The notes: generated by a model not told the origin, from the letters alone. A stretch of DNA of 21,702 nt from an uncultured Planctomycetota bacterium (GCA_902797455.1 CADBTE010000165.1:1-21702), one strand, 5' to 3'; positions 8,319 to 16,131 are shown, counted from the stretch's first letter. Numbers and translations: made by a program.

Positions 8319-8336
8319 GGCGCTTTTAAAAGCGCC
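8319..8336. promoter_or_regulatory. Perfect 18-bp palindrome in the probable 5' leader of the FlgI-like gene
   Basis: GGCGCTTTTAAAAGCGCC is a perfect palindrome 32 bases upstream of the ATG at 8287. In RNA it can fold as a six-pair stem with loop UUUAAA. It could be an operator or a leader hairpin. If translation instead began at ATG 8338, the palindrome would lie within codons. Confidence 0.5.
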
Positions 8337-8348
8337 ATGAAAAATGCT

Positions 8349-8384
8349 CATCGCTCAATATATAGAAGCGATGGGGTATTTTAA
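8349..8384 (-). promoter_or_regulatory. Probable promoter of the FlgI-like gene embedded in an inverted repeat
   Basis: On the minus strand, TTAAAA (8384-8379) and TATATT (8362-8357) are spaced by 16 bases, a reasonable sigma70-type pair with a transcript start near 8350. The -10 hexamer sits between the arms of an inverted repeat (CATCGCT at 8349-8355 and AGCGATG at 8367-8373), an arrangement typical of repressor operators. Confidence 0.45.
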
Positions 8385-8496
8385 GGGAATTTTCGTGGTT
8401 TGTTCAATAGCAAAACGGCGATTTATCCGGTAGAATCTCCATTGATCGGTTCGTTCCTTCCGCGTTTCACAAAAAGTTTTCCAGCGGAGCGCCTTT

Positions 8497-9846
8497 ATGG
8501 GCTTGCCTAAATTGCCGAATGCAGAGATCTTGCCGGAATCTCCAGGATTAACACCCTCGGATTCCCCCCACGGAGGTTCCTCTCTGGGACGGCTGGCCCG
8601 CGCGTTTTTTGGCGGTCTGCTCTTCGCCGTCGCCTTGACGCTCATCGGCCGCGGCGTGCTGATCTTTTTCATCGATCCCGTCCCGCTGACCCCCAGCTTG
8701 ATTCTGCTGGAATTCGGCCATGTCGCCGGTTTTCTCCTGATTTGGTACGGTCTGTTTCGCCGAAGATTCTTCTCCGATACCACCGCGCGCCGAACAGTAA
8801 CCGTGATTTTTCTCCTCTGGTTCGCGGCAATGTGCCTTAAGGCGACTTCCCTGGCCTGGCGGTACGACTATCTGGGGATGAATTCCGGCTTTGAGGCGCG
8901 CGCGTACGCGCCCGCGTGGTGGGCAGAGCTCTTGATGAGTTTTCCTGTGTCGTATTTGGTGATGGAAGACAACATCGTCGGCGCGCTGATGACCGAACAT
9001 TTTCTCCTTGCCAATCCGCTTTTGCACCGCTATGTCGTGAATTGCCTCTATTGGCCGCTGGTTCTGGCGATCGAAGGGGCCCTGTGGTGGACTATCCTTT
9101 TCTTTGCCCTGCGAGCGCTGGCGCGCTTGGTGAAGTTCCTCTTTCGTCGTTCTCCGGGGACGAAGGCGCCGCGGCCTGTTTGGCCGGCATCGCGCCGATG
9201 GTCGTTTTTCGCTGTCGCTTCGGCGCTGCTGTTTGTCGTTCTGTTTGCCTGGATGGTTCGTCTGACGGTCGTCCATGTTGAACGAACCACGGTTTGGAAT
9301 CGTGATTTTGAGACGGCTCGGATGATCGTTGCCCGATTTTTCGCGCTGAATTCACGGCATCCCTATACGTGGGACGAGATTGTCGAAGCCGACTTCAGCC
9401 AAGAGGAACAGAACGATCGGCCATTGCCGCCGGGGACTCACTTCTTCAAAAACCCCGGCTTTCACGATCGATCGGAATTGAACTTGGATTATCTGCGAAA
9501 AATCGATAAAAACGCCGAAAACGCTGTCAAAGAAGCGATGAAAAACGGCACCTCTTCCCCAAGCCCGTTTTCTCGGAAGGAGTGGATCTTTCGTATTCGG
9601 CCGGTGAGCGCTGATAATCCCACCGGCGCGGGAGATAAACCGTTCACCTGGGACGGGTGGAACGTGGCGCTGATGAACTTGATGGGGCAAAACCTCATGT
9701 TCAAGATTTGGCCCGTCGACAAAGAAGAACCCGAAGAGCAGCAGTCCGCCGAAGGGGAGGGTATTCAGGCCCCCGCGCCGGACGCTCCTTCGCCGGTTGA
9801 TCCGCCCTCGACCGATCCTCCGGTGGAAGCATCCCCTGAAGATTGA
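8497..9846 (+). CDS. Multi-pass membrane protein of unknown function
   Basis: I do not recognise the family. 449 residues. Hydrophobic segments at about 37-59, 66-88, 99-121, 186-216 and 236-260 indicate about five membrane spans. They are followed by a roughly 190-residue soluble domain with many charged and aromatic residues (H-P-Y-T-W-D-E-I-V-E-A-D and F-T-W-D-G-W-N-V-A-L-M-N-L-M-G-Q-N) and a Pro/Glu/Ser-rich tail. ATG 8497 has GGAG eight to nine bases upstream. The gene is divergent from the FlgI-like gene, and its last 82 bases overlap the end of the convergent symporter gene. The low-complexity C-terminus lies mostly within that overlap, suggesting it was gained by reading into antisense sequence. 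Confidence 0.8.
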   Translation: MGLPKLPNAEILPESPGLTPSDSPHGGSSLGRLARAFFGGLLFAVALTLIGRGVLIFFIDPVPLTPSLILLEFGHVAGFLLIWYGLFRRRFFSDTTARRTVTVIFLLWFAAMCLKATSLAWRYDYLGMNSGFEARAYAPAWWAELLMSFPVSYLVMEDNIVGALMTEHFLLANPLLHRYVVNCLYWPLVLAIEGALWWTILFFALRALARLVKFLFRRSPGTKAPRPVWPASRRWSFFAVASALLFVVLFAWMVRLTVVHVERTTVWNRDFETARMIVARFFALNSRHPYTWDEIVEADFSQEEQNDRPLPPGTHFFKNPGFHDRSELNLDYLRKIDKNAENAVKEAMKNGTSSPSPFSRKEWIFRIRPVSADNPTGAGDKPFTWDGWNVALMNLMGQNLMFKIWPVDKEEPEEQQSAEGEGIQAPAPDAPSPVDPPSTDPPVEASPED

Positions 9847-10796
9847 TCTTCCGGCGCGGTCAAAGCCCGGAAGATTTGAACGAGGATGATCCCCGTGAAC
9901 ATACAGCCGAAGGTATACAGAGCGCAGCAAAGCGCCGTTTGGGGGGTGTCTTGAAAGTAGTTGCGGGCTAAAAAGGCGCCCAGGCCGGCGTTTTGCATTC
10001 CCACTTCGATCATCAGCGCACGGCGCATCCGGTAATCGATCCTTAGAATCTTTCCTCCGAGCCAGCCGCCGAAATAGCCGCCGATATTGATCAGAAGCAA
10101 AGGGACGATAAGCACCAGAACCGCGCTGTCGAAGGTGTGCCGGTTGGCGCCGACCACCGCGGCGATGATCCAGATGATAACGATGTTGCCGATCGACTCA
10201 CCGGAGAAATCGGCGCAGCGCTTCCAAAGCGACGACAGCCGCGAGAGAGTGAACCCGACAACCACCGGGCACACGACCGTCAGAAGAAGGGTCCGCGCTA
10301 TTTCGGAAAAATCAACCGGCAGATCTTCCTTCAGGAAGAACTTGAGCAAAAACGGCACCATTAGCGGCGAAAGAAGGGTCGACGAGGTTGTTAAACCGAC
10401 CGAATAACTGACATTCCCCCGGCCGATCATCGTGAGCAAATTTGAAGCCATTGCCCCGGGGACACAGCCGACGAGAATCATCCCGATGTAGTATGGTTTG
10501 TCGAGCTCAAACAGCTCCGCGGCGGCAAACGCCAGAAGCGGCATCGTGATGAACTGCGTCGCCGTTCCGCCGAGAATCTTCGGCCAGTCGCGGGCGACCT
10601 GACGAATCTCCTCCAGGGGGAGGAGCGAGCCGATTACCAGCATCGCGACGGAGATAAGAACCTGCGTGAATCGCGCGGAGATTTTGAACGGATCCCATAT
10701 GTTTTCCAGAAAGTGAATGTCCTCCCAAAAAAACGCAAGAACACAGGTGAGTGTCAGCCAAACGAGGAGATATCGTGTGAGTGCCTTGCGAAACAT
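9765..10796 (-). CDS. Bile acid:sodium symporter (BASS) family transporter
   Basis: A 343-residue polytopic membrane protein of the BASS/SBF family, which carries organic anions (bile acids, pyruvate, pantothenate and others) with sodium. Substrate cannot be told from sequence. Diagnostic stretches are G-C-V-P-G-A-M-A-S-N at about 110-119, followed by S-Y-S-V-G-L-T-T-S-S-T-L-L-S-P-L, and I-E-V-G-M-Q-N-A-G-L-G-A at about 285; both are typical of the crossing helices and sodium sites. About nine to ten hydrophobic helices are visible. I chose ATG 10796, where family homology begins (M-F-R-K-A-L-T-R-Y) and with AGGA about 11 bases upstream; a longer frame to 10946 encodes a non-homologous stretch. 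The C-terminal roughly 30 residues are Gly/Ser/Glu-rich and lie in the antisense overlap with the convergent membrane protein gene. Confidence 0.88.
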   Translation of the reverse strand: MFRKALTRYLLVWLTLTCVLAFFWEDIHFLENIWDPFKISARFTQVLISVAMLVIGSLLPLEEIRQVARDWPKILGGTATQFITMPLLAFAAAELFELDKPYYIGMILVGCVPGAMASNLLTMIGRGNVSYSVGLTTSSTLLSPLMVPFLLKFFLKEDLPVDFSEIARTLLLTVVCPVVVGFTLSRLSSLWKRCADFSGESIGNIVIIWIIAAVVGANRHTFDSAVLVLIVPLLLINIGGYFGGWLGGKILRIDYRMRRALMIEVGMQNAGLGAFLARNYFQDTPQTALCCALYTFGCMFTGIILVQIFRALTAPEDQSSGDASTGGSVEGGSTGEGASGAGA

Positions 10797-10916
10797 AGGG
10801 AAGCGATTCCTTCTGGAAAAACGATGACGGTTATGATGAATCTGCGTGTTAGGGAAAACGATTGTTCCCCAACTTCCGCGTTTGTCGATAAACCCCGGTG
10901 ATGGCGCCGCCGCTTT

Positions 10917-10947
10917 TTGGGGGGGCGTCCTGCAGTTGTTATACAAC
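10917..10947 (+). promoter_or_regulatory. Weak candidate promoter with small palindrome before the toroid protein gene
   Basis: TTGGGG (10917-10922) and TATACA (10940-10945) are separated by 17 bases. The -10 region overlaps the palindrome GTTGT-TAT-ACAAC (10935-10947), which could bind a regulator. The -35 match is poor. Confidence 0.3.
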
Positions 10948-10980
10948 GAATTTACTCGGTGACCAGAGGATCGGGATCTT

Positions 10981-12723
10981 TTGTCCGAGTCAGACCCACA
11001 GGAACAGCAGCGGAGGAAAAATTCCGAACGCGCCTGGAATGATCTTTACAGCCGGACCTGGGAAGAGATTGCGGCTCCCGGGCCCGAAGATACCCCTATT
11101 TGGCCCGATTTGGCCGACGAAGGCGATGATGATTCGCCGTTTCCCGAGGATTTTTCGTTCGACACTCCCGCTCTGGAGGAAGAAAACTATTCCGAGGCGC
11201 TGGACGCCTTCGCTCAAAGCCAGGAGGACACTCCCGAGCCGCCGTCGGAGCCGCCAGGGCGCGCGATGCAGCAGACTATCTCCCTGCTGCTGAGCGTGGT
11301 GCTGAATTTCATCATTTTCATTGCCTTGGCGCTGCTGCTCATTCCGCTCGGTTCCAAGCCGCCGGTCCTGGTGGCGGTATTCAGCGACCGAATCGGCGAC
11401 CAGCTCGATACGCTGACCGAAGATGAGGGGAATCTCAATCCGGTGAAGGCCGATGAACCGTTTTCTGAGCTCACGGAGGATGTTCGCGTCGATGATGTCA
11501 ATGTTTTCGAGCTGGAGGAAAAAGAGTTTCGCGACAACGCCGCCGCCCCCTTCTTCGACCAGTCTCGAATCGATATTCGCGACCTTCTCCGCGGCCGGAC
11601 CGATCCCGGCCTCAAAGACGATCTCCTCTCGAAGTATGGGGGGACGGTCCAGACTCGCGAGGCCGTTCGGCGCGGATTGCTCTGGATGGTGAAGCAGCAG
11701 CAAAAAAATGGTTCCTGGTCTCTGAAGGAACCGTATCGCGATGGTATCACGAAGACGTTTGTCGATAACAAGACCGCCGCCTCGGGGCTCGCCCTTTTGG
11801 CGTTGGAGGGGGACGGGAACACCCGCTGGGAAGGGGAACACAAAAACGCCGTTAAAAAGGGATGGCAGTGGCTCTTGAAGCAGCAAAACGAGGACGGTTC
11901 CTTCTTTGGCTCCACCAAGCAGGGGGAAGTCAGCTCGTCGGGGGGGAGATTCTATACCCAAGCTGTCGTGACGATTGCCCTTTGCGAGCTGATCGTGATG
12001 GAGCGCTCCAGCGGGCGCTCCGATGATTTAAGAACCGTCGCTCAAAAGAGCGTCGATTATCTGGTTAAGTGGCAAAATCGTGAACTGGGCGGATGGCGCT
12101 ACGATGAGGGGATCGGGAGTGACCTGTCGGTGACCGGCTGGTGCACGATGGCCCTCCAAACGGCCCGCGCGGCGGAACTGTATGTCCCTCAGGAGACATT
12201 GGATCGTATCAGCTCTTTCCTCGATTCGGTCGCCTATGACGAGGGGGTGCAGTATTGCTACTCCCCCACTTCACGGGAGAAACGTCCCTCCATGACCGCC
12301 ACGGGGCTTCTGTGCCGTGAATATCTCGGATGGGACCGGAAGAATCCCGCTCTTTTGGCCGGAGCCGAGATACTGACCCGACCCGAGAATCTTGTTCGTT
12401 ACGAGGATCCTCAAAAGGCCGATCGCCAGCCGGGGATGGCCCTCTTTCAGACCAATGTCTACGGGTGGTATTCCGCCGCGATGATGCTCAAGCACCTCGG
12501 TCCCTACAACAAGTACTGGCAGACATGGAACAAGGCGATGTCGGCCGAAATCCCAGCGCGCCAGTGTCCCGAGGGGAATTCCGAGGCGGGAAGCTGGGAC
12601 CCCGATCTCGACAGCTATCGATTTGGGGGCGGTCGTCTCTACGTCACCGCGCTGTCGATTCTCTGCCTGGAAGTCTACTATCGTCATCTCTCCCTCTATA
12701 CCCAAACCACCCAAGATCCGTAA
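10981..12723 (+). CDS. Membrane-anchored prenyltransferase/squalene-cyclase-like alpha-toroid protein
   Basis: 580 residues in three parts. A highly acidic, Pro-rich N-terminal region (about 1-95) precedes one transmembrane helix at about 100-124 (S-L-L-L-S-V-V-L-N-F-I-I-F-I-A-L). After a linker, an alpha/alpha toroid domain follows from about 215 to 570. The toroid shows repeated helices with Q-x-x-x-G-S-W-like units: M-V-K-Q-Q-Q-K-N-G-S-W, L-L-K-Q-Q-N-E-D-G-S-F and L-V-K-W-Q-N-R-E-L-G-G-W, plus S-V-T-G-W-C-T-M-A-L. These match the squalene cyclase/prenyltransferase repeat fold. The D-x-D-D acid motif of squalene-hopene cyclases is not visible, so cyclase activity is doubtful; a binding or scaffold role is equally possible. 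The start is TTG 10981, because an in-frame TGA lies just upstream and no earlier start codon exists in frame. It is divergent from the symporter gene. Confidence 0.78.
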   Translation: MSESDPQEQQRRKNSERAWNDLYSRTWEEIAAPGPEDTPIWPDLADEGDDDSPFPEDFSFDTPALEEENYSEALDAFAQSQEDTPEPPSEPPGRAMQQTISLLLSVVLNFIIFIALALLLIPLGSKPPVLVAVFSDRIGDQLDTLTEDEGNLNPVKADEPFSELTEDVRVDDVNVFELEEKEFRDNAAAPFFDQSRIDIRDLLRGRTDPGLKDDLLSKYGGTVQTREAVRRGLLWMVKQQQKNGSWSLKEPYRDGITKTFVDNKTAASGLALLALEGDGNTRWEGEHKNAVKKGWQWLLKQQNEDGSFFGSTKQGEVSSSGGRFYTQAVVTIALCELIVMERSSGRSDDLRTVAQKSVDYLVKWQNRELGGWRYDEGIGSDLSVTGWCTMALQTARAAELYVPQETLDRISSFLDSVAYDEGVQYCYSPTSREKRPSMTATGLLCREYLGWDRKNPALLAGAEILTRPENLVRYEDPQKADRQPGMALFQTNVYGWYSAAMMLKHLGPYNKYWQTWNKAMSAEIPARQCPEGNSEAGSWDPDLDSYRFGGGRLYVTALSILCLEVYYRHLSLYTQTTQDP

Positions 12724-12735
12724 TTCAAAAACCTG

Positions 12736-12764
12736 TTGCTTGTCCGCGCTTTAAGGAGTATACT
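12736..12764 (+). promoter_or_regulatory. Sigma70-type promoter for htrA-like/ispG
   Basis: TTGCTT (12736-12741) and TATACT (12759-12764) are separated by exactly 17 bases, just after the stop of the toroid gene at 12723. The transcript would begin near 12771. That makes an in-frame GTG at 12779 an unlikely start and favours the ATG codons at 12809, 12845 or 12863. Confidence 0.65.
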
Positions 12765-12844
12765 GGAGGCGGTTTTTTGTGTGGGAAACTTTCCGGCGGC
12801 TTGTCATCATGCCTCAAGGTTCTCCACGATACAAGCACTTTCTG

Positions 12845-14314
12845 ATGAGCAGACGGCAAAAGATGGGAATATTCAAAACCACGCTGATTTCCGGGTTGGC
12901 CCTTCTTCTGGCACTGATCGCCGAGGCGCGGATACTCGCCCAAGACGCCGGCGGCGGGGACGCGCTCGGTATCGCCCAAGCCCAGATGATTTCGAAGGCG
13001 TTTCGCGAAACCGCCCGTTCGGTAGTGCCGTCGGTGGTCAAAATTGTCGTCAAGAGCGGGCAGGGGAAGAGATCGTCCAAGGCAGGCCAGCTTCTTCCCT
13101 TTGGCGAGCTTTTGTCCGAAAACGAGCGGGATGGGCATGACATTGAAGGGATCGGGTCGGGGGTTCTCGTCGACCCGTCGGGGATCATCCTGACGAATTT
13201 TCACGTGGTGACAGACAGCGAGAACATATGGGTTGAACTGTACGACGGCCGTCAGTTTCGGGCACGGGACGTCAAGAAGGACGAACAGGCCGATTTGGCC
13301 GTTTTGATGCTCGACTGCGATGAACCGCTCCCGGCGCTTCCGTTCGCCGACAGCGATACTTTGGAGATCGGTGATTGGGTCCTGGCCGTCGGGAACCCCT
13401 TTATGCTTGACTCCTCCGTCAGCGCGGGAATTGTCAGCGCCATCGGCAGATCGCTCCACAACAAGGAGAGCGGAATCTTTATCCAGACCGACGCCGCGAT
13501 CAATCCGGGAAACAGCGGTGGGCCGCTGGTCAATCTTCGGGGGGAGATCGTCGGAATCAATACCGCCATCGCGTCGATGACGGGTGGGTATCAGGGGATC
13601 GGTTTCGCGATTCCCGCCAATACCGCCCGCTGGATCATGCGCCAGCTGATCGAGAAGGGAAAGGTTCAGCGCGCTTTCCTCGGCGTCGATGTCGAACCAC
13701 TCACCTACACCGAGGCGCAGCGGCATGGGCTTGGCCCCCGCTCGGGGGTGAAAACCCGCGTCCCCTTCCGTGATTCACCGGCCGCACGCGCGGGGGTGCG
13801 CAGCGGCGATATCATCCTGGCCTTCGACGGCCGAACCGTTGATTCGATGGAGACGCTTCAGGCACTGGTCGAACTGGCCGAGCTCGATGCCGATCATTCT
13901 CTGACCATCTTGCGCCGCGGCGAGGAGCAGCCGCGTGATTTGCCGATCAAAGTCGAGATTCGCCCCGATAACTATGTTGGTGTCCCCCAAACCGAAAAAC
14001 TGGTGCAGCGGGGGAAGCATTACCGCGATGCGAATTTGGGGCTGATGCTCATTCCACTGACCGCCGATTCGGCCAGCCGGCTTCAGATCGAGGTCGATTC
14101 GGGGTGGGTCGTTCTCTCGGTCACTCCGGGGACGATTGCCTGGGACGCCGGTCTGCGTGACGGAATGTGTATTGTCGGTTCCGACGGGGTGCCGATTCCC
14201 GATATCGAGACATTCCACCGGCTGACCAGCGAAGAAGCCCTGCAGCGCGGGGTCGACCTGGATGTTCTCGTCAAAGGGGAGAGCAAAACGGTGACGCTCA
14301 AAAAGAAAGACTAG
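12845..14314 (+). CDS. HtrA/DegP-like periplasmic serine protease with two PDZ domains
   Basis: A trypsin-like serine protease of the Deg/HtrA family, which degrades or refolds damaged envelope proteins. From ATG 12845 it has 489 residues. A signal peptide covers about 1-32 (I-S-G-L-A-L-L-L-A-L-I-A-E-A-R-I-L-A, cleavage before Q-D-A). The catalytic triad is His120 (T-N-F-H-V-V), Asp150 (A-D-L-A-V-L) and Ser224 (G-N-S-G-G-P-L). A first PDZ domain spans about 280-375 (F-L-G-V-D-V-E-P...A-G-V-R-S-G-D-I-I-L-A-F-D-G). A shorter second PDZ-like domain spans about 400-485 (G-W-V-V-L-S-V-T-P-G...A-G-L-R-D-G-M). The start is uncertain: in-frame ATGs occur at 12809 and 12863 and none has a clear SD. 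ispG begins 11 bases after its stop, so the two are probably co-transcribed from the promoter at 12736. It could be called degP, degQ or mucD; I leave the symbol open. Confidence 0.92.
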   Translation: MSRRQKMGIFKTTLISGLALLLALIAEARILAQDAGGGDALGIAQAQMISKAFRETARSVVPSVVKIVVKSGQGKRSSKAGQLLPFGELLSENERDGHDIEGIGSGVLVDPSGIILTNFHVVTDSENIWVELYDGRQFRARDVKKDEQADLAVLMLDCDEPLPALPFADSDTLEIGDWVLAVGNPFMLDSSVSAGIVSAIGRSLHNKESGIFIQTDAAINPGNSGGPLVNLRGEIVGINTAIASMTGGYQGIGFAIPANTARWIMRQLIEKGKVQRAFLGVDVEPLTYTEAQRHGLGPRSGVKTRVPFRDSPAARAGVRSGDIILAFDGRTVDSMETLQALVELAELDADHSLTILRRGEEQPRDLPIKVEIRPDNYVGVPQTEKLVQRGKHYRDANLGLMLIPLTADSASRLQIEVDSGWVVLSVTPGTIAWDAGLRDGMCIVGSDGVPIPDIETFHRLTSEEALQRGVDLDVLVKGESKTVTLKKKD

Positions 14315-14325
14315 TCGGTGCCGAT

Positions 14326-15468
14326 ATGGCGACAAGAAGAATCAAAATCGCGAACTTCTTTATCGGTACCGGTGAACCTGTCGCGATCCAGACCATGTGC
14401 GCGACCAAGACCTGCGATATAGAGGCGACCGCGGCGATGGCGCAGTCCCTAAGTGACGCCGGGGCCGCGCTGGTTCGTATCGCGGTCGATACCGATCGTG
14501 ACGCCGAGGCGCTGGCGCAGATTCGCCGTCGAACAACCGCGGCGCTGTCTGTCGATCTTCAGGAGAACTACCTCCTGGCCGAAAAGATCGCTCCTCATGT
14601 CGATAAGATCCGCTACAATCCCGGACACCTTCATCACCAGCGTCCCGAACAGCCGTGGGAAGAGAAGGTTCGTTATCTGGCTCGAGTCGCCGATGACAAT
14701 AATGTCGCTTTGCGAGTGGGGGTCAACTGCGGCAGTTTAAGTCCGGCCAGCCGTGCCGCGATCCGTGGTGCCCGCCTCCGGGATGACCGCGACAGTACCC
14801 GGTTCGATTCACTTCTGAAAAGTGCCGTCGATCAGACCCTTTTTCTCGATTCCATCGGGTTTTTCCGCTATTGCGTCTCGATCAAAGATTCCGACCCCGA
14901 GGTGGTGATCGCCGTCAATCGCCGGTTTCGGCGGCTCCGCCCCGAGGTACCGCTTCACCTGGGAGTGACTGAAGCCGGTCTCCCCCCGGTCGGGGTAATG
15001 AAATCGCGCCACGCGATGGAACGTCTCCTCTCGGAGGGGATTGGCGAGACGCTGCGTGTTTCGCTGACCGTTGAAAGCGATCGGAAATTCGAGGAGGTCG
15101 AAGCCGGAAAGCTCATCCTCAAGAACGTCGCCCAAGGGGTGATTTTCGATCCGGCGGCCGAGAAATACCCGGCGCTTAATATCATCAGCTGCCCGAGCTG
15201 CTCGCGGGTTCAAAATGGGGCGTTTGTCGCGCTGGCGCGCAAAGTTCGCGAGGCGACCGCGCCGTTTGCCGATCATCGTCTGACAATTGCTGTGATGGGA
15301 TGCCGGGTCAACGGCCCGGGAGAGACCGACGACGCCGATTTTGGGCTTTGGTGCGGTCCGCAGCGCGTCCACCTCAAAAAAGGTTCCCAAGAGTTAGGAT
15401 CTTGGCCCTACGACGAGATTCTCGATGTCCTGCTGGGCCGCCTGGAAGATTACTTCAATCACAATTGA
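14326..15468 (+). CDS. ispG: 4-hydroxy-3-methylbut-2-enyl diphosphate synthase (flavodoxin/ferredoxin)
   Basis: IspG (GcpE) reduces 2-C-methyl-D-erythritol 2,4-cyclodiphosphate to HMBPP, the penultimate step of the MEP isoprenoid pathway in the cytosol. The 380 residues include the N-terminal TIM-barrel signature I-x-I-x-N-F-F-I-G...V-A-I-Q-T-M, then K-I-R-Y-N-P-G, R-V-G-V-N-C-G-S-L and H-L-G-V-T-E-A-G. The [4Fe-4S] ligands are Cys289 and Cys292 in C-P-S-C and Cys326 in M-G-C-R-V-N-G-P-G-E. Glu333 corresponds to the conserved glutamate of that motif. ATG 14326 is chosen because homology begins at M-A-T-R-R-I-K-I-A-N; the frame extends upstream only as overlap with the protease gene. No SD is obvious, suggesting translation coupled to the upstream protease gene. 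Confidence 0.95.
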   Translation: MATRRIKIANFFIGTGEPVAIQTMCATKTCDIEATAAMAQSLSDAGAALVRIAVDTDRDAEALAQIRRRTTAALSVDLQENYLLAEKIAPHVDKIRYNPGHLHHQRPEQPWEEKVRYLARVADDNNVALRVGVNCGSLSPASRAAIRGARLRDDRDSTRFDSLLKSAVDQTLFLDSIGFFRYCVSIKDSDPEVVIAVNRRFRRLRPEVPLHLGVTEAGLPPVGVMKSRHAMERLLSEGIGETLRVSLTVESDRKFEEVEAGKLILKNVAQGVIFDPAAEKYPALNIISCPSCSRVQNGAFVALARKVREATAPFADHRLTIAVMGCRVNGPGETDDADFGLWCGPQRVHLKKGSQELGSWPYDEILDVLLGRLEDYFNHN

Positions 15469-15493
15469 TTCTTTCCGCGGCCGGGATAATTAA

Positions 15494-15503
15494 GGGGGGG
15501 GGG
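15494..15503 (+). repeat. Ten-base poly-G tract between ispG and rplM
   Basis: A run of ten G residues lies 26 bases after the ispG stop codon, in the intergenic leader region before the ribosomal protein operon. Such runs are prone to replication slippage and to sequencing error. Confidence 0.8.
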
Positions 15504-15543
15504 AGGCCCTCAAGCTGGATAAAACAAAAGCGTCCGAGGCAAA

Positions 15544-15565
15544 TTTTTCCTTAATAAGGGAAAAA
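15544..15565. repeat. AT-rich inverted repeat upstream of rplM
   Basis: TTTTTCCTTA pairs with TAAGGGAAAAA, with one bulged G and almost no loop in DNA form; as RNA, TTTTTCC pairs with GGAAAAA around an eight-base loop. It lies between ispG and the rplM promoter region. It may help end the ispG transcript, but no clean T tract follows. Confidence 0.4.
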
Positions 15566-15580
15566 GCGCCCCACCCCTCC

Positions 15581-15608
15581 TTGTCGGTTATCCTTTGACG
15601 GTTAAACT
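15581..15608 (+). promoter_or_regulatory. Candidate promoter of rplM-rpsI
   Basis: TTGTCG (15581-15586) and TAAACT (15603-15608) are spaced by 16 bases, about 60 bases before the rplM start. Another good -35-like TTGACG at 15595 lacks a -10 at normal spacing. Confidence 0.35.
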
Positions 15609-15669
15609 AATAAAACTGTCCATAATATGGAAAGAGACTCTAGACCGTTCATCTGTTAAAGGTGGTCAA

Positions 15670-16131
15670 ATGCAAGATAAAACGTTTATGGCCAAGCCCG
15701 GCCAGGTTGAGAAAAAATGGTGGGTCATCGATGGGACCGACCAGGTCGTCGGTCGTTTGGCCAGCGATATCGCGATGATTCTTATGGGTAAGCATCGCCC
15801 GACTTATACCCCGCATGTTGACTGCGGCGACTTCGTGATCGTCACCAATGTCGAGAAAGTGAAGTTCACCGGCAAAAAGTGGGTTCAGAAGCGCTATACG
15901 TGGTACACCGGTTATCCGGGGCTGCGCAGCGAAAGCGCCGCCGAGCGTATGGAGAAAAAGCCCGAGATGATTCTCCGCGAAGCGGTCCGACGCATGCTCC
16001 CCAAGAACAAGCTCGGCGCGGCGATGCTCGAGAAGCTCAAGCTCTATAAGGGTGACGCTCATCCGCATCAGGCCCAGCAGCCCCAGCTGTGTACAACGAG
16101 TGATGTTCTTCAGTCGGCGGTTCAGGATTAG
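15670..16131 (+). CDS. rplM: 50S ribosomal protein L13 (uL13)
   Basis: A 153-residue uL13, an early-assembling protein of the large ribosomal subunit. Diagnostic stretches are W-W-V-I-D-G-T-D-Q-V-V-G-R-L-A-S, L-M-G-K-H-R-P-T-Y-T-P-H, G-D-F-V-I-V-T-N-V-E-K, T-G-Y-P-G-L-R and A-V-R-R-M-L-P-K-N-K-L-G. ATG 15670 is chosen because AGGTGG lies five bases upstream. The frame is open further upstream to 15595, but that part is not homologous. A short N-terminal extension (M-Q-D-K-T-F-M-A-K-P-G) makes it slightly longer than the usual 142 residues. rpsI follows after 58 bases, the common rplM-rpsI operon. Confidence 0.97.
   Translation: MQDKTFMAKPGQVEKKWWVIDGTDQVVGRLASDIAMILMGKHRPTYTPHVDCGDFVIVTNVEKVKFTGKKWVQKRYTWYTGYPGLRSESAAERMEKKPEMILREAVRRMLPKNKLGAAMLEKLKLYKGDAHPHQAQQPQLCTTSDVLQSAVQD

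Noticed and set aside
10990..11961. Minus-strand 323-codon frame opposite the toroid protein gene
   Set aside because: It is antisense to a gene with a clear transmembrane helix and toroid repeats; no SD or recognisable domain.
10981..12723. Calling this gene a squalene-hopene cyclase
   Set aside because: Only the toroid repeat pattern fits; the D-x-D-D catalytic motif is not visible and a membrane anchor plus acidic N-terminus are atypical.
12779..12844. GTG 12779 as the start of the HtrA-like protease
   Set aside because: Although GGAGG lies 11 bases upstream, the good promoter at 12736-12764 would start the transcript only about eight bases before it, and the added residues would displace the signal peptide from the N-terminus.
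14167..14325. Upstream extension of ispG overlapping the protease gene
   Set aside because: The 53 extra residues have no IspG homology and are an out-of-frame reading of the protease C-terminus.
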